Below, in pieces: positions 10,427 through 20,800 of a stretch of 64,000 nucleotides of DNA. Source of the stretch: Flammulina velutipes (taxonomy: Eukaryota; Basidiomycota; Agaricomycetes; Agaricales; Physalacriaceae); the NCBI GenBank assembly GCA_011800155.1, contig CM022368.1:2356001-2420000 (forward strand), read 5' to 3'. Position 1 is the stretch's first letter; each line of letters opens with the position of its first letter. A program made the position numbers and the translations under genes. The notes under the pieces are model-generated. The model saw nothing but the letters and a program-made list of their open reading frames with translations. It was not told the DNA's origin and made no database searches.

Positions 10427-12423
10427 TTAACCGTGACGTTCATTCGGTTTGCGAGTTATTTTCACTCGTCTTGGGGTCCATAGTGGGAACGTGATCCCTT
10501 TAGTAAGTGTTGTAAGTTCCCAGCAGAGAGCACAAGACGGTTTAGAAGTGGCGATGCTTATTGTCTTCGTCTAGACGTAGTCAGCGAGAATGAGGGGGAA
10601 AGAGGGACAGCACGCACTTCATGGCCATCTTTGATAGACTGTAAGTATGGTCAGAATCATATATCGTTACAAAAAAACCAAGTCGAACCTCATGATCTTT
10701 GAGTATGTGTTCAAAAGCTTGCCTGATCTCCGAAGGTATTTCCTGGAGTGATTCCCCTCCTTCTTGTGATCCAATCGCAGCCATAATAGCTCCTTCACAG
10801 CACATGTTCTGAAAAGCATCCGCGACCTGTACATTCTTCAGAACATCCTGAAACCTCGTAATAGCCTCCTCGCCCAAACTCGGAAACCACTTCCGAACAA
10901 GCTCGTCCATCTCATCGTGCGAGGGCAGATTTATTGGCTGGCTCTCCGGAACGTCAATCAAGGAGTACCGTAGCGTCACCGGGCCTCTGAATATTTTTTG
11001 GATGCAAAGATATTGTACGCTTGTAGGGCAGGCGACGATGGCATCGAGGCTGCGCACAAGGGCGGTAGTCTCCTCTGGGAGTGCCATTCTGTTTTTTGAT
11101 AGACCTAGAGATTCTTCGAGGAACCTATCCACCATTTCAGCGGGTTTGACCATCTGCGGCTCGGAACCAGATTCAACTATTAACTTCCGAGGTTAGTATA
11201 GCGTAGTCAGTAATGAACAATACGCACATTTCAAACGCCTTAGAATACTTCCAAAACTGCTACTTTGCCACATCGCTTTAGGAATCTTCTTGAACAACAA
11301 CCGGAGGCAGAATAAGGCGACGAATGTAGACAGAACCTTCTTGAGCTCTTCGCTAGGAGGTTCATCGTCAGTGTCTTCGTCTCCTTCCTGCTCGTCAGTT
11401 CCCTTCCCCTCTTCGTTGTGCTCCTCATCCTGCTGAGTTGGCTGCTGCCGATCGTCGGTATCTTCCTGTTTCTGTAACCCGTCTCCTTTTAAATCTTCCC
11501 CCTGCTCTTGCTTATCCCCCGCCTCCCCTTCTACCTCCGGCTGCCCGTCCTCTTTTGGTACATCCTCCTGCTGTGGGATCTCGGCAAGCTCATCTTCCTT
11601 TCCTAAAGCCTTCCCTAGCGTCTTCATGGCTAACCAAAGCGCGCGCGCCCAGGCAGGTGCACTATTGGAATTAAACACGTAGCTTCCACTCGTTCCTTTT
11701 ACTAGACCCGCACGTTCCAGCAATTTATCCAGTTCCCCGCCACCTTTGATAGATATGTCAGAGTCAGTAGCGTCGTATTCAGTGAGTTTCCACTCCCAGT
11801 GTCTGTGGAAATAGAGGCGGCAAATCTCAGAATACCATCCTTCGATAGCGGGCATGCAGTTCCGGATGAAGAAGATAATTGCTTTTCCGGTTCGTTGACC
11901 GGACTGATGGGATGCCCATCGGAGGACTGATAATCCTTGATACGCGTATTCGTCTAAGGATTCTATGCGTTGTTTGTTGGCACTACACTATACTCAGCTC
12001 CCTCTCTTCCAGGTGATTGACATGAGACTTACAGGATATCAGATATATGGGCGGAATCCACAACAGCGGGGATTTCAAAACTTCGAAGTACGGGACTGTC
12101 GTGGGGGAGGTTGATCAGAAGCCAGAACATATGAACGGTCCCACGCGCCTCGTTATTGTCACGTCTGTAGTACTCCTTACAAGACACGCGCTCGCAGATG
12201 ATGGCAGTAGTGGTCCTGCTGTGATAGAAAGAGGTTCATCCTCCACGCCTCTTTGAGTAAACAGGGTCAAAATATGCGTCAAGAATTTACTCGAGACGTT
12301 CCGCTCATGCGAATACGACGTAGTGTGATACAAGCAACCCCATGTACTTCCTGTCGTCAAGAAATGATCTAGCAGTGAAGAGAGAAGATAAACACGGGTA
12401 ACTGGATCGACGTCCATGTTCAA
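10427..12423 (-). CDS. Deaminase-fold-like protein of an expanded agaricomycete family
   Basis: Multi-exon gene read from an ATG at 12423 to a TAA at 10427-10429. Pieces in order: an N-terminal helical region, a segment with HMFWLLINLPHDSPVLRS, then VLRWASHQSG and WYSEICRLYFHRHWEWK. A strongly acidic Glu/Gln/Asp linker follows at about 11340-11600, then a C-terminal domain. That domain has a Cys-x-Glu motif (NMCCEGAIMAAI, near 10800) and, after an intron, a Cys-x-x-Cys motif (SCALCWEL, near 10530). [HC]xE followed by CxxC is the zinc signature of cytidine-deaminase-like folds and fits the fungal OTT_1508-like deaminases. Some exon borders, above all the last, are uncertain. Substrate is unknown. 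Confidence 0.6.
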
Positions 12424-12534
12424 GAAATAAGAAAGGGGCCCATAGTCAATATTTTTTGATCTGAAAAAAGAAATTCGTTGACTCGAACTTGTTCTTCCGA
12501 TTTAGGAAAGTAACACTCTGTGGACATATGTACA

Positions 12535-15129
12535 CTAATACTTTTCGGATAGGACTGGAAACATCAGAATAGACGCGGAACCGAACGGTTAGTAGACTCA
12601 CTGAGCGTGACTAGAGATGTCCAGCCGGTAAAAGGATGACTTCGCTTGCCCTCGCCTGTTAAAGCATCGTATTGCTCCCACACATACCCAGTACGTTGGT
12701 ATTCCTGGTCAAATAAATATCTTCAGCGTATAACGAACATGTCGAATTTACCTTGAAGACGTTGTTGATAATATTCTTCCTCAGCTCGGTGTATATTGCT
12801 TGGGCGCGTTCCTGGTAAGGGCCTGACTCTTTGGCGTATGTCTGTACGAAACGTTTGAGGCGATCCAGTAAGAAGTAGGTTTGACTCACGTTAAACAACG
12901 CTCTCAGTGCTAAATAGTTCATCTGGAGCCATATGGGACCTTTCCAGTAGTTTTCGTCCTTGCCGAACTCGGGGTGACTTTTACTAAGACTCCTCAAACC
13001 GTAGTCACTCCATAACTCTTCTTCGTCCCGAATCAAGTCCAGTATGCTTCCCAACTTCGGCGAAGATGAAGGTAGCAGTTCGAGCAGGAAGGGGAACAGC
13101 GAAAGGTACCCCTTGTGGCACACATGTACACTCTCGTCCTCGTCGTCTACAGAGGCGTCACAGTACATCCCTTCCTCATCGGCCCAGTGTAGATCATCAA
13201 TGTTGGCAACGATACCTTCGTAAATGAGGTCGAAACTCTCTTTGTCGTCATCTTCGCCAACGTACGCAGCGATGTCTTTCATCGTTCTCGTAAAGTAGCC
13301 CATCCAAGATATGAGGTCCAGATGGAGTTCACCTTGGTGTGGAGGCATGGGCCGCGGGTAGTCATCCATGCCAGATGTCAGGACATGTCGCTCGTTGCGA
13401 CCGCGCCAGCGGTACGCCTCGGTACGAGAAGTGGCACGACGGGAGAAGGGTTTGATAAGTCCCCGTTGTGTACGCCTAAACCAATCGTAGTGCCGTTTGA
13501 GTGGGGTGTAAATGGAGCGCAGGAACGGCAATGCGACAGAAGGATCCAACGCTGAAGATGATGGCGCATCCAGAGGTACTTGCCCGTCCAGTCCTAGATC
13601 GGCGAAGCTCAGTCCCTTGCCCTCATGTTCCCTCACCCGGTCAATGTAGGCTGCCACTGCCATTACCAACGTGGGAGGGTTGGCATACTTGGGAACTTGA
13701 ACTTGGAACTCGGCAGGGACCTTGCTTCGCGCTTCTTCGCCTAGTATCTGCTCTCGGGCAACCCAACCATCCTCATCAATGAGGTCAATCCAGCTCTTGA
13801 GAATTTCGGAGGCAAAAGTGTCGTCCCACTGCCCGATATGTAGCAAGTGGAACCCTTCGTCCCAGTAGAATCCTCTGGGAAAGAAAGAGCGAGAGGGCGT
13901 GGCCGTAAGGAGAGTCATGGGAGAGGTAAGTTCTGGTCCACCTGGTCCGCCTGTCTCTTCGTCTTCATCTTCGTCATCCCATTCGTAGGCAAAGGTGCGA
14001 TCGATGATAGAGGTTCCGTGGAAATATCCGACACCGCCAATGAGATTGGCCGTGATGGCTTGCGAAAAGGCTTCGAGCTCAGGATTGTCTGTGTATAAGG
14101 GATCGGTGATGGGGAAAACGTCCATGAATTTTGATCTATATTCTTCTTCAACGCGAGCCAGACCAGCATCCAGGATAGTCTTGTCCATCTTCTGTGCTTT
14201 GGTATCCTCTTTCGCAGATTCGAAGTATATGTCAAAGGAGAAAGGGCCGGAGAATGTCTTCTGGATGGCGTATAGGTTGGAGGAAGTGTAGACTTCGTTC
14301 GGGAGGTTCAGGATGGATGCGGGGTCTGGAAATGGGCCCTCGTTGCCGTAAGGAGCGAGGAAATCCTGCGCGTTCTTCAGCAGTCTCTGCATGATTAGAT
14401 CCTTGGCCTGCCATATATTTCCCTGGGGGACAGTGGCGCCAATGACGCTCGTGCGGCCAAATGTAGCCTGTAGCTGGTCGCTGAGAGGTGCACTGAACAT
14501 GGGATGGGCCTTGAATTGCGTTTTGACATCCGGTTCGAATTCGGGATCCTCCACAACACGCATCCTCCAGTCGCCTAATTCTGGTGTGTTACCTGACAGT
14601 ATGACTTCTTCATCGGGGGAGAAGCCAATGTCGCTCTCCTCGTTGTCCATTTCGATGTGCCCCAGTCCTTCTAGTCCCGCATACCAGATGAGGCCAGTGC
14701 GTAACACTTTGGACGTGTCGATTGGTTCACCGCGAATGCGCGCGCCCCATCTTTCTCCGTCCCTGTCCTGCAGTACGAGAAAGTCTGTGGTCAAGTTGAG
14801 ATTGTTGGTCGGGTCGAGCAGCGTCTGTGAGCCGCCCACTTCTGGCTCAAGCCATGTCCACGTGTAAGATGCGAGCCCGTCGTCTTGCGAACAGGCGTGT
14901 CTTGAACGTGATACGGATTGGTAGTCGTGTGCGCCGTACCAAATGAGGCCCGTTAAGAGAGTAAGAGGATTCCGGGAGCGAAGGCCGAAATAGAGATTTG
15001 GGCGGTACGGACCCCACGATGGCGAAGAAAGAGTAACGGACGAGAGAGTTAGCAGGACGAGGGCAGTTAGTCCCTGTTGACGGTTGAATGTTGGAAGATA
15101 TTCGACTATGTGCTACGTACCCTTGTCAT
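12535..15129 (-). CDS. Mannosyl-oligosaccharide glucosidase (ER alpha-glucosidase I, GH63)
   Basis: Four exons (15129-15121, 15073-12752, 12704-12602, 12554-12535) join to 817 aa. The first exon is only 9 nt. The spliced N-terminus contains the hydrophobic run LTALVLLTLSSVTL, a signal anchor placing the enzyme in the ER. GH63 landmarks are GPYRPNLYFGLRSR, FFPRGFYWDEGFHLLHI, KGPIWLQMNYLALRAL and the C-terminal YVWEQYDALTGEGKRSHPF. It removes the outermost glucose from Glc3Man9GlcNAc2 as the first trimming step after N-glycosylation (yeast Cwh41/Gls1). The last exon supplies only the final few residues, ending SEKY. All parts are in frame. Confidence 0.94.
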
Positions 15130-15339
15130 ATTCTGCCGTCCGTGGTGAAAGGGAAAGCAAGCGTGGCAACAATTAAGGACACGATCACGCGGTTATCAGC
15201 TCAAAATGTTAACGTTTAAACAAAGTCTAAGTACTTCTTGAAAATATGTACACGGTACGTACGGATTATCCTACAGTATGGCAAAGCACGACAACAGCAA
15301 ATAATATAAATTACAGTAAAATAGTCCTCCCACCACGCA

Positions 15340-17322
15340 TCAAGTGCTAAACTCCCATACCTTGATCATGTTGTCGTCTCCGCCAGAAACAATTTTGTCT
15401 TCCCCGATACCCAAACAGCTCACAGCAGCAGTGTGCCGTGCAAGTGTGGCGATACAACGTCCATCCTCTCTTGACCAAATCTGAGAAATGATGAGCACGA
15501 ATGACAAGCCAAGGAATTGAATACTAACCTTGAGCGTCCTGTCATGACTGCCACTGACTAGCCTCATCTTGTCACTCGCAACACCCCAGACCCCCTCGAT
15601 GTGCCCAAAGTATGTCCGGACAGACTTCCCCGTCTCGATATCCCATTCCTTGATTGTGTTGTCTAGGCTTCCGGAAATTAACACAGGTTTTCTCCGCGTG
15701 CGCTGGTCCTCCTCCTTTGGATCCTCAGGTGATGGCTTGCACCCGTCGTCGTCCAAAAGAAGTTTCATGCTTTGCACTTGAGCGACATGTCCGGTAAATG
15801 TCCGCAGGCAGGTCCGCGAGGTGAGGTCCCACAACCGAATGGTACCATCGTCTGATCCAGAGAACAACATCTTCCCAGGATCAATCTGTGGCGCGTCCCC
15901 GCCTGGTGCCTCAAACATTTCCTGAGCTTTCGGTGCGCCAAGAGATAGAGATGAAGACGATGTGCTGTTGTCCCATAGCTGCACGGTGTTCACCCAGTCC
16001 GAGTGTCCACGCAGCGTAAAGGCACCTCCCGTCCGTAGATTCCACACCTTGATCGTTGAGTCCACGCTGCCGCTCGCGAGAACGTTGGCATCAAAGTTCA
16101 GACAAACTACACCATTGGTGTGGCCGTTGAGTGTGCGGATAAGTGTGCCTCTTCTCCAATCCCAGACCTTGAGCGTAGAGTCCATGCTTCCGGTGATGAG
16201 TTTGACGTCGTCAAACTGTAGTGCACGTACGGCACGAGTGTGACCTTTGAGACAGTGCAATTCGACGCCCGTCTCGAGATTCCAGACGCGGGCAGTGCGA
16301 TCGTATGAACCAGTGATGAGGACAGGGAAGTTGGGATGAGTGAGGGTTTCGCTGAACTGAAGACACATAACGCCGTCTGTATGACCTTCGATGGTCCGCA
16401 CAGTACAGCGCCCGCGCCGCCAATTTTGCTCGATAGTCATTCGCTCGCTGTAAACGTCCTTCCACGGGCGTGTCGTTTGGGAGGGAGGGGATGGGCCGAC
16501 TAGAATCGAACAGGCAGATTGCTGTGCATCTGAGCATCCCGCATCCGTTCCTTCTTCGCTTCTTTGTCGCTTGCTAGATGAATCCAGCTCGGGACTATGG
16601 TCGCGTTTGCGTTTTAGATCAATAGGAGGGGGAGGGAAAGCGGAGAGAGGCGTGGGTGATGCAGCCTTGATGAAGGTCCTCTTCTTTTCGAGAACAGGGA
16701 GTGCCCAGCCGCACTTGCGGCACTTTTGACCAATGTGTTGCTCGCAAATACCTCTCCAAAGGACGTCGTCGTCGGCGAGGTTGCGCCAGCGTTTTGATAC
16801 CTGGGCAGCGCGACAGAGGGAGGTAGCGTCGAGATAGCCAAGGACTTTAAGGGATACTTCATGGGGAAGGACGGTGAATGGATCGATGCGAATAAGGTGT
16901 GCGAGTTGTTCAGTAAGGAGGGATAGTTGGCTGAAGCAACACATTGTCAAGAGGCCCTGAAGGATAAGCGCGCGCCGAGGATGCGATGAGCTGGAAAAGT
17001 TACTCCAGATAGCACTGACTGCCTCTCGCTCCGCCTCAGGAAGGGCATCAAGAGACTTATTTGCATGAGTACGATAGATTGCTAATGAACTAACGGTACT
17101 CACCTGTTGGAGTTTGAGATTTGTGCCCTCGTCGGCCATACGTTGGTGTCGAACACATAATTTCCGGGCTGGTGGTTGTAACGAAGGTGGTGGTGATCCG
17201 AGCTCAATGTGCTGCATTTCGTGTGCGCACTCGTCTTCCGGTGTCGAGTGCGTCGGACTTTCTCCCGTGGCTAGGCGCGGCGCAGGAATAGTATCGCAGA
17301 CATAAGAGTTCTTCGAAGACAT
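15340..17322 (-). CDS. F-box/WD40 ubiquitin-ligase subunit, Met30/SconB-like
   Basis: Exons 17322-17104, 17055-15529 and 15480-15340 give 628 aa. A dimerisation-type helix region is followed by an F-box (FTVLPHEVSLKVLGYLDA...) and the cysteine-containing KCRKCGWALPVLEKKR segment typical of Met30/SconB rather than Cdc4. At least seven WD40 repeats follow (GHTDGVMCL, GHTRAVRAL, GHTNGVVCL, GHSDWVNTV, GHVAQVQSM, GHIEGVWGV, RHTAAVSCL). The family is the substrate receptor of SCF ligases; in yeast and moulds Met30/SconB controls sulfur assimilation and cadmium response. Both introns are 48 bp without in-frame stops, so retention would add 16 residues each. Confidence 0.9.
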   Translation of the reverse strand: MSSKNSYVCDTIPAPRLATGESPTHSTPEDECAHEMQHIELGSPPPSLQPPARKLCVRHQRMADEGTNLKLQQVSTVSSLAIYRTHANKSLDALPEAEREAVSAIWSNFSSSSHPRRALILQGLLTMCCFSQLSLLTEQLAHLIRIDPFTVLPHEVSLKVLGYLDATSLCRAAQVSKRWRNLADDDVLWRGICEQHIGQKCRKCGWALPVLEKKRTFIKAASPTPLSAFPPPPIDLKRKRDHSPELDSSSKRQRSEEGTDAGCSDAQQSACSILVGPSPPSQTTRPWKDVYSERMTIEQNWRRGRCTVRTIEGHTDGVMCLQFSETLTHPNFPVLITGSYDRTARVWNLETGVELHCLKGHTRAVRALQFDDVKLITGSMDSTLKVWDWRRGTLIRTLNGHTNGVVCLNFDANVLASGSVDSTIKVWNLRTGGAFTLRGHSDWVNTVQLWDNSTSSSSLSLGAPKAQEMFEAPGGDAPQIDPGKMLFSGSDDGTIRLWDLTSRTCLRTFTGHVAQVQSMKLLLDDDGCKPSPEDPKEEDQRTRRKPVLISGSLDNTIKEWDIETGKSVRTYFGHIEGVWGVASDKMRLVSGSHDRTLKVSIQFLGLSFVLIISQIWSREDGRCIATLARHTAAVSCLGIGEDKIVSGGDDNMIKVWEFST

Positions 17323-17876
17323 TGATAGTCAGAGTATAAAGACAAGAGTACCAACCGAAACTTTGAACGAGATCGTTAGGTCATTCGAAGTTGCCATTTT
17401 GGGCCACTTTATAACACCACATGTCGCAATTCTCGTGTGCCGATCGCTCACTTCATGGCGTTTGCCTTGCTTAACATTTCATATCGATACCGATGTGCTA
17501 TATTCGGGACGCTTCGATCCTCATTTCCCCACATACCGAGGCCCTTCTGGGCAGCTGGTATGTAAGTTGGTGGCGCTCAGCGATAATCGTTCAAAATCAT
17601 CAGTACCCCAATATTACACTGCATGGGCAGCGTCAGTTGATGCAACAAAGACGCAAGATTACAAAGCGCATTCAGTATCGGGAGCAACCTCTTACGTGGC
17701 GCACGCAATGGCATCAATCACCAATCGCACTGACAACCGGGACCACGGCAGAATAGTCATCTACTTTATAGTCGTCATAGGAAGTAAGTATTAAATATGT
17801 AGTATGTGTGCGGTATGAGATATGTAAGATGGTATGCAGATCACGCAAAATTCGAAAGAGTTCGGAAGCATCTGAC
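17323..17876. other. Intergenic, nothing recognised
   Basis: The stretch separates the start of the F-box gene from the stop of the first formin gene. A plus-strand open frame of 143 codons overlaps both flanks' control regions and has no domain or coding-like composition. It most likely contains the F-box promoter and the formin 3' UTR. Confidence 0.5.
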
Positions 17877-20800
17877 TTACCGCACTCCAGCAGGAGCACC
17901 ATCCAAGAACATCTTGCTGAGGGGTCTTGTTGCTACAGGTCGTGCCCTCCGCCTACCGTCCCGCATGCTACGAATAGCTTGATCGAGGTCACCTCGGCCA
18001 ACAGACTTTCCTGCTGCGTAGCCTTGTGAATTTGCTGGAGTCTTCGGTTCAGTTGTGCCCTTGATTGTCTGTATGTAATTCAGTCGCGGAAGGACATCAC
18101 AGGGCCCAATACATACCACTTCAGCAACTTCGTCCTCTGCTGGCGTAATAACAGTTGGCATTGGCGGAGGTTGTGATTTCATCTGTGCATCATGAACTTC
18201 AAGTGCACAGTTCTAAATCGGCGATAGTGAGACAACTGAATGAGACGAAAATGAGCGACATACCCGTAATGATGAGGAGAAGGTCAATATCAAGTTGAAG
18301 AAGTCCTCTGGCTTGGGGGCCTCTGGCGAATCGGGATTCTCTCCGTAATAGATCAAGAGGGATTTCAGCTCCGTGTCCAAGGACTGGCCCATGTTTCGCA
18401 GAGCAGTTATGCTATTGTCAACGTCTCTGACAAATGGTTGCATAACGAGAACGAATCTATCGTTCGGTATCGCCGTCCGAGACTGTTTGAGTGTCGCAAT
18501 CTCGGATTTCACCTGGACAAGACCTGACGCAATAGAAGACACGGATTGGGAGATAGACTGCACAGAGACTAGACGATGGATTAGAGCATGACGATAAGAT
18601 AGATAGATAACGTACGTCTGGCGGCTGCTTCGACGTTGGGCAAGTCTGAAAGAAAGTCGACCAACTGAGGGTCAGTTCGAAGTAGCACCCTGGCAAGGTA
18701 ATGTAAGAGCGTTGGGCAGTCCGAGCCTCCCTTGGCAGTCTTCGTCTCCTTCAACTGTAAAGAGTTAACTATGATGACAAGGTTACGATGAAAGGTGTGT
18801 TACTTTCAAGAGAGCGTCAAGCTGGAAGCCAGAAGCGCCACCACGGAAGCTAGAGCCATTCAGGGCATTACCCACGGCCAGGACCACTTTCAGAACGTGC
18901 TTTAACTTGGTAGAGTTCCTAAGTTCCAGAGATGCATTATGCAGGGTGTTGAGGTCAGGTCGTAATTCTGCGATGTCAAGGTCTAATTTCCGCCTGTAAA
19001 GCATGCATTCCAAGCGCTCAGGAAGCCTGGGGACAGAGGCAAGCTGTATAGAGTGAGCGACGACACTAGGAGAATGGCTTGTACTTACCTGAGCAAAATA
19101 CTGATCAGCCTTCGCTAGTTTGCTGACATCGCCGAAGTCCTTGATCCTAGTAATCTCCTCTTGCGACGGAAGTTGTTTAGCGATCGCCCGAAGATCGTCA
19201 ACGGAGAGTTTGCTATCGTTTATCTCTAGAAGAGCTTTGCGTATGTCCGGGAGATCCATCTTGACTCTCGACAACATGATAGCAACGTTGTTGGCACGGG
19301 TTATATCCAACAAAGTCGTTACAACAGCCTTCTTGGCTGAGTTCGACAATTGGGAAGGGCTAGCTGCACTATTGTCGATAGTAAACGTCAATTCCAGGTC
19401 GTTCAAATCGAAGTCCATCAGAGGTGAAGCGTCTTGCCACACAGTATTGCCAATGGAAGTGTTGGCGAGTTTATTCCAGAAAAAAGGTTTGAGTCGTTTA
19501 ACTGGCCGTGGGTTTCTGCCCACAGCACCCATCCTAAACGCGGTTGGAGGAGGCGGTGGTGCCGATGGTCGCTGTCCCCCAGGTGGTGGCGGTGGTGGCG
19601 GTGGAGGAGGAGGGCCACCTGAAAGTCCTGGAAGGGGCGGCGGAGGTGGAGGCGGAGGTGGAGGTGGCCCGCCAGCAGTAGGTGGCGGCGGCGGCGGAGG
19701 TGGTGGTGGTGGTGGCGGTGGTGGCGGACTCGTAGTGGTTGGCTTTGGTAGTATAGAGGGAGGAGGAGGAGGCGGGAGTGGTGGTAAAGGAGGAGAGCCT
19801 GCAAGTAAAGGAGAGTTAGACACAGGCGACATTGTCGATGTCGGTGTTGTCGACTCTCCTGCGACAGGAAAGAAAACCGACAGTGTTGTAGAGTCTGGCG
19901 TCACAGAAATCATCGTCGACGAACGTTTAGGCTTACTAGGAGGTGGTGGCGGAGGCGATCTAGCCTTGAACTCTTTCTCGGTTTTGGGTCTTGCAGACAG
20001 TTGCGCCTTCAGATCCGCGACTTGGATGACCAGACTAGATATCTCGTCATCTTTCTGCGATAGACGATCAATTGCCTTCGTGGCCATGAATTCGGCGTCG
20101 AAATCCGCTTCCCTCGCTTCCTCACGTTGCTCCTCCCTGGCAGTAAACCGAGTATAGACAGATTCCAAGGCACGCTTCAGGTAGAGAATGTCTTTGTCTT
20201 TCCTTTCGATAGTCTCCGTGGCTTCTTTGTTCTGGTAGCCTTCGTTTAGCACCACGCCAGTAAAACAGATGGAAACAGAACTTGCCTTGATCTGAAGTTT
20301 GGCGATCTCTTCATTTAGAGCGTGCCATTTCGCGCGGTTGAGATCACGCTCCCGTTTAGCTCGCTCATCCTGCACGATACACACTCAGCCTCGTTCACCG
20401 GTTTGAAGAACTACCTACCTCTTCGCGGTCGCTAGGGTGATGCTGAGCCTTGAGTCTGTCTAACTCCTTCTGTAATTGAAGAACTTGTTTCTCTTTCTGA
20501 ACGAGGCGCTGTACTATGCCATTTAGATTCTTGAGCCCGGAAGTGAGACCAATATAGCAAGAAAGTCGAACGAACGTACCTCGGAGCCTCCTTTACCAGT
20601 GAGTTTGTTTCCGACAATTGAAAGGTTCGGTAAGGATTTCAGTGTATTGAGCTCGGCAATCTGCTGGCTAAGTTCGTTTCGGAGCTCGGTGCGCTAAACG
20701 ACAGATTAGCTCACGGAAGAACTCAAGAAAAGGATATGATGGGTACCTCGTCACTAAGTTCTTCAACCTTTGTCCGTAATGCTTCTAGCTCTAACTCGAC

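Noticed and set aside
15340..17322. Cdc4/Fbw7 identity for the F-box/WD40 gene
   Set aside because: The KCxKCGWxLPxLE segment after the F-box fits Met30/SconB better.
17363..17794. 143-codon plus-strand frame between F-box and formin genes
   Set aside because: Composition not protein-like, no homology I recognise, and it overlaps promoter and 3' UTR space.
19120..20157. 345-codon Gly-rich frame on the plus strand
   Set aside because: It is the exact antisense of the poly-proline FH1 and the FH2 start of the first formin; glycine runs are the reverse of proline codons.
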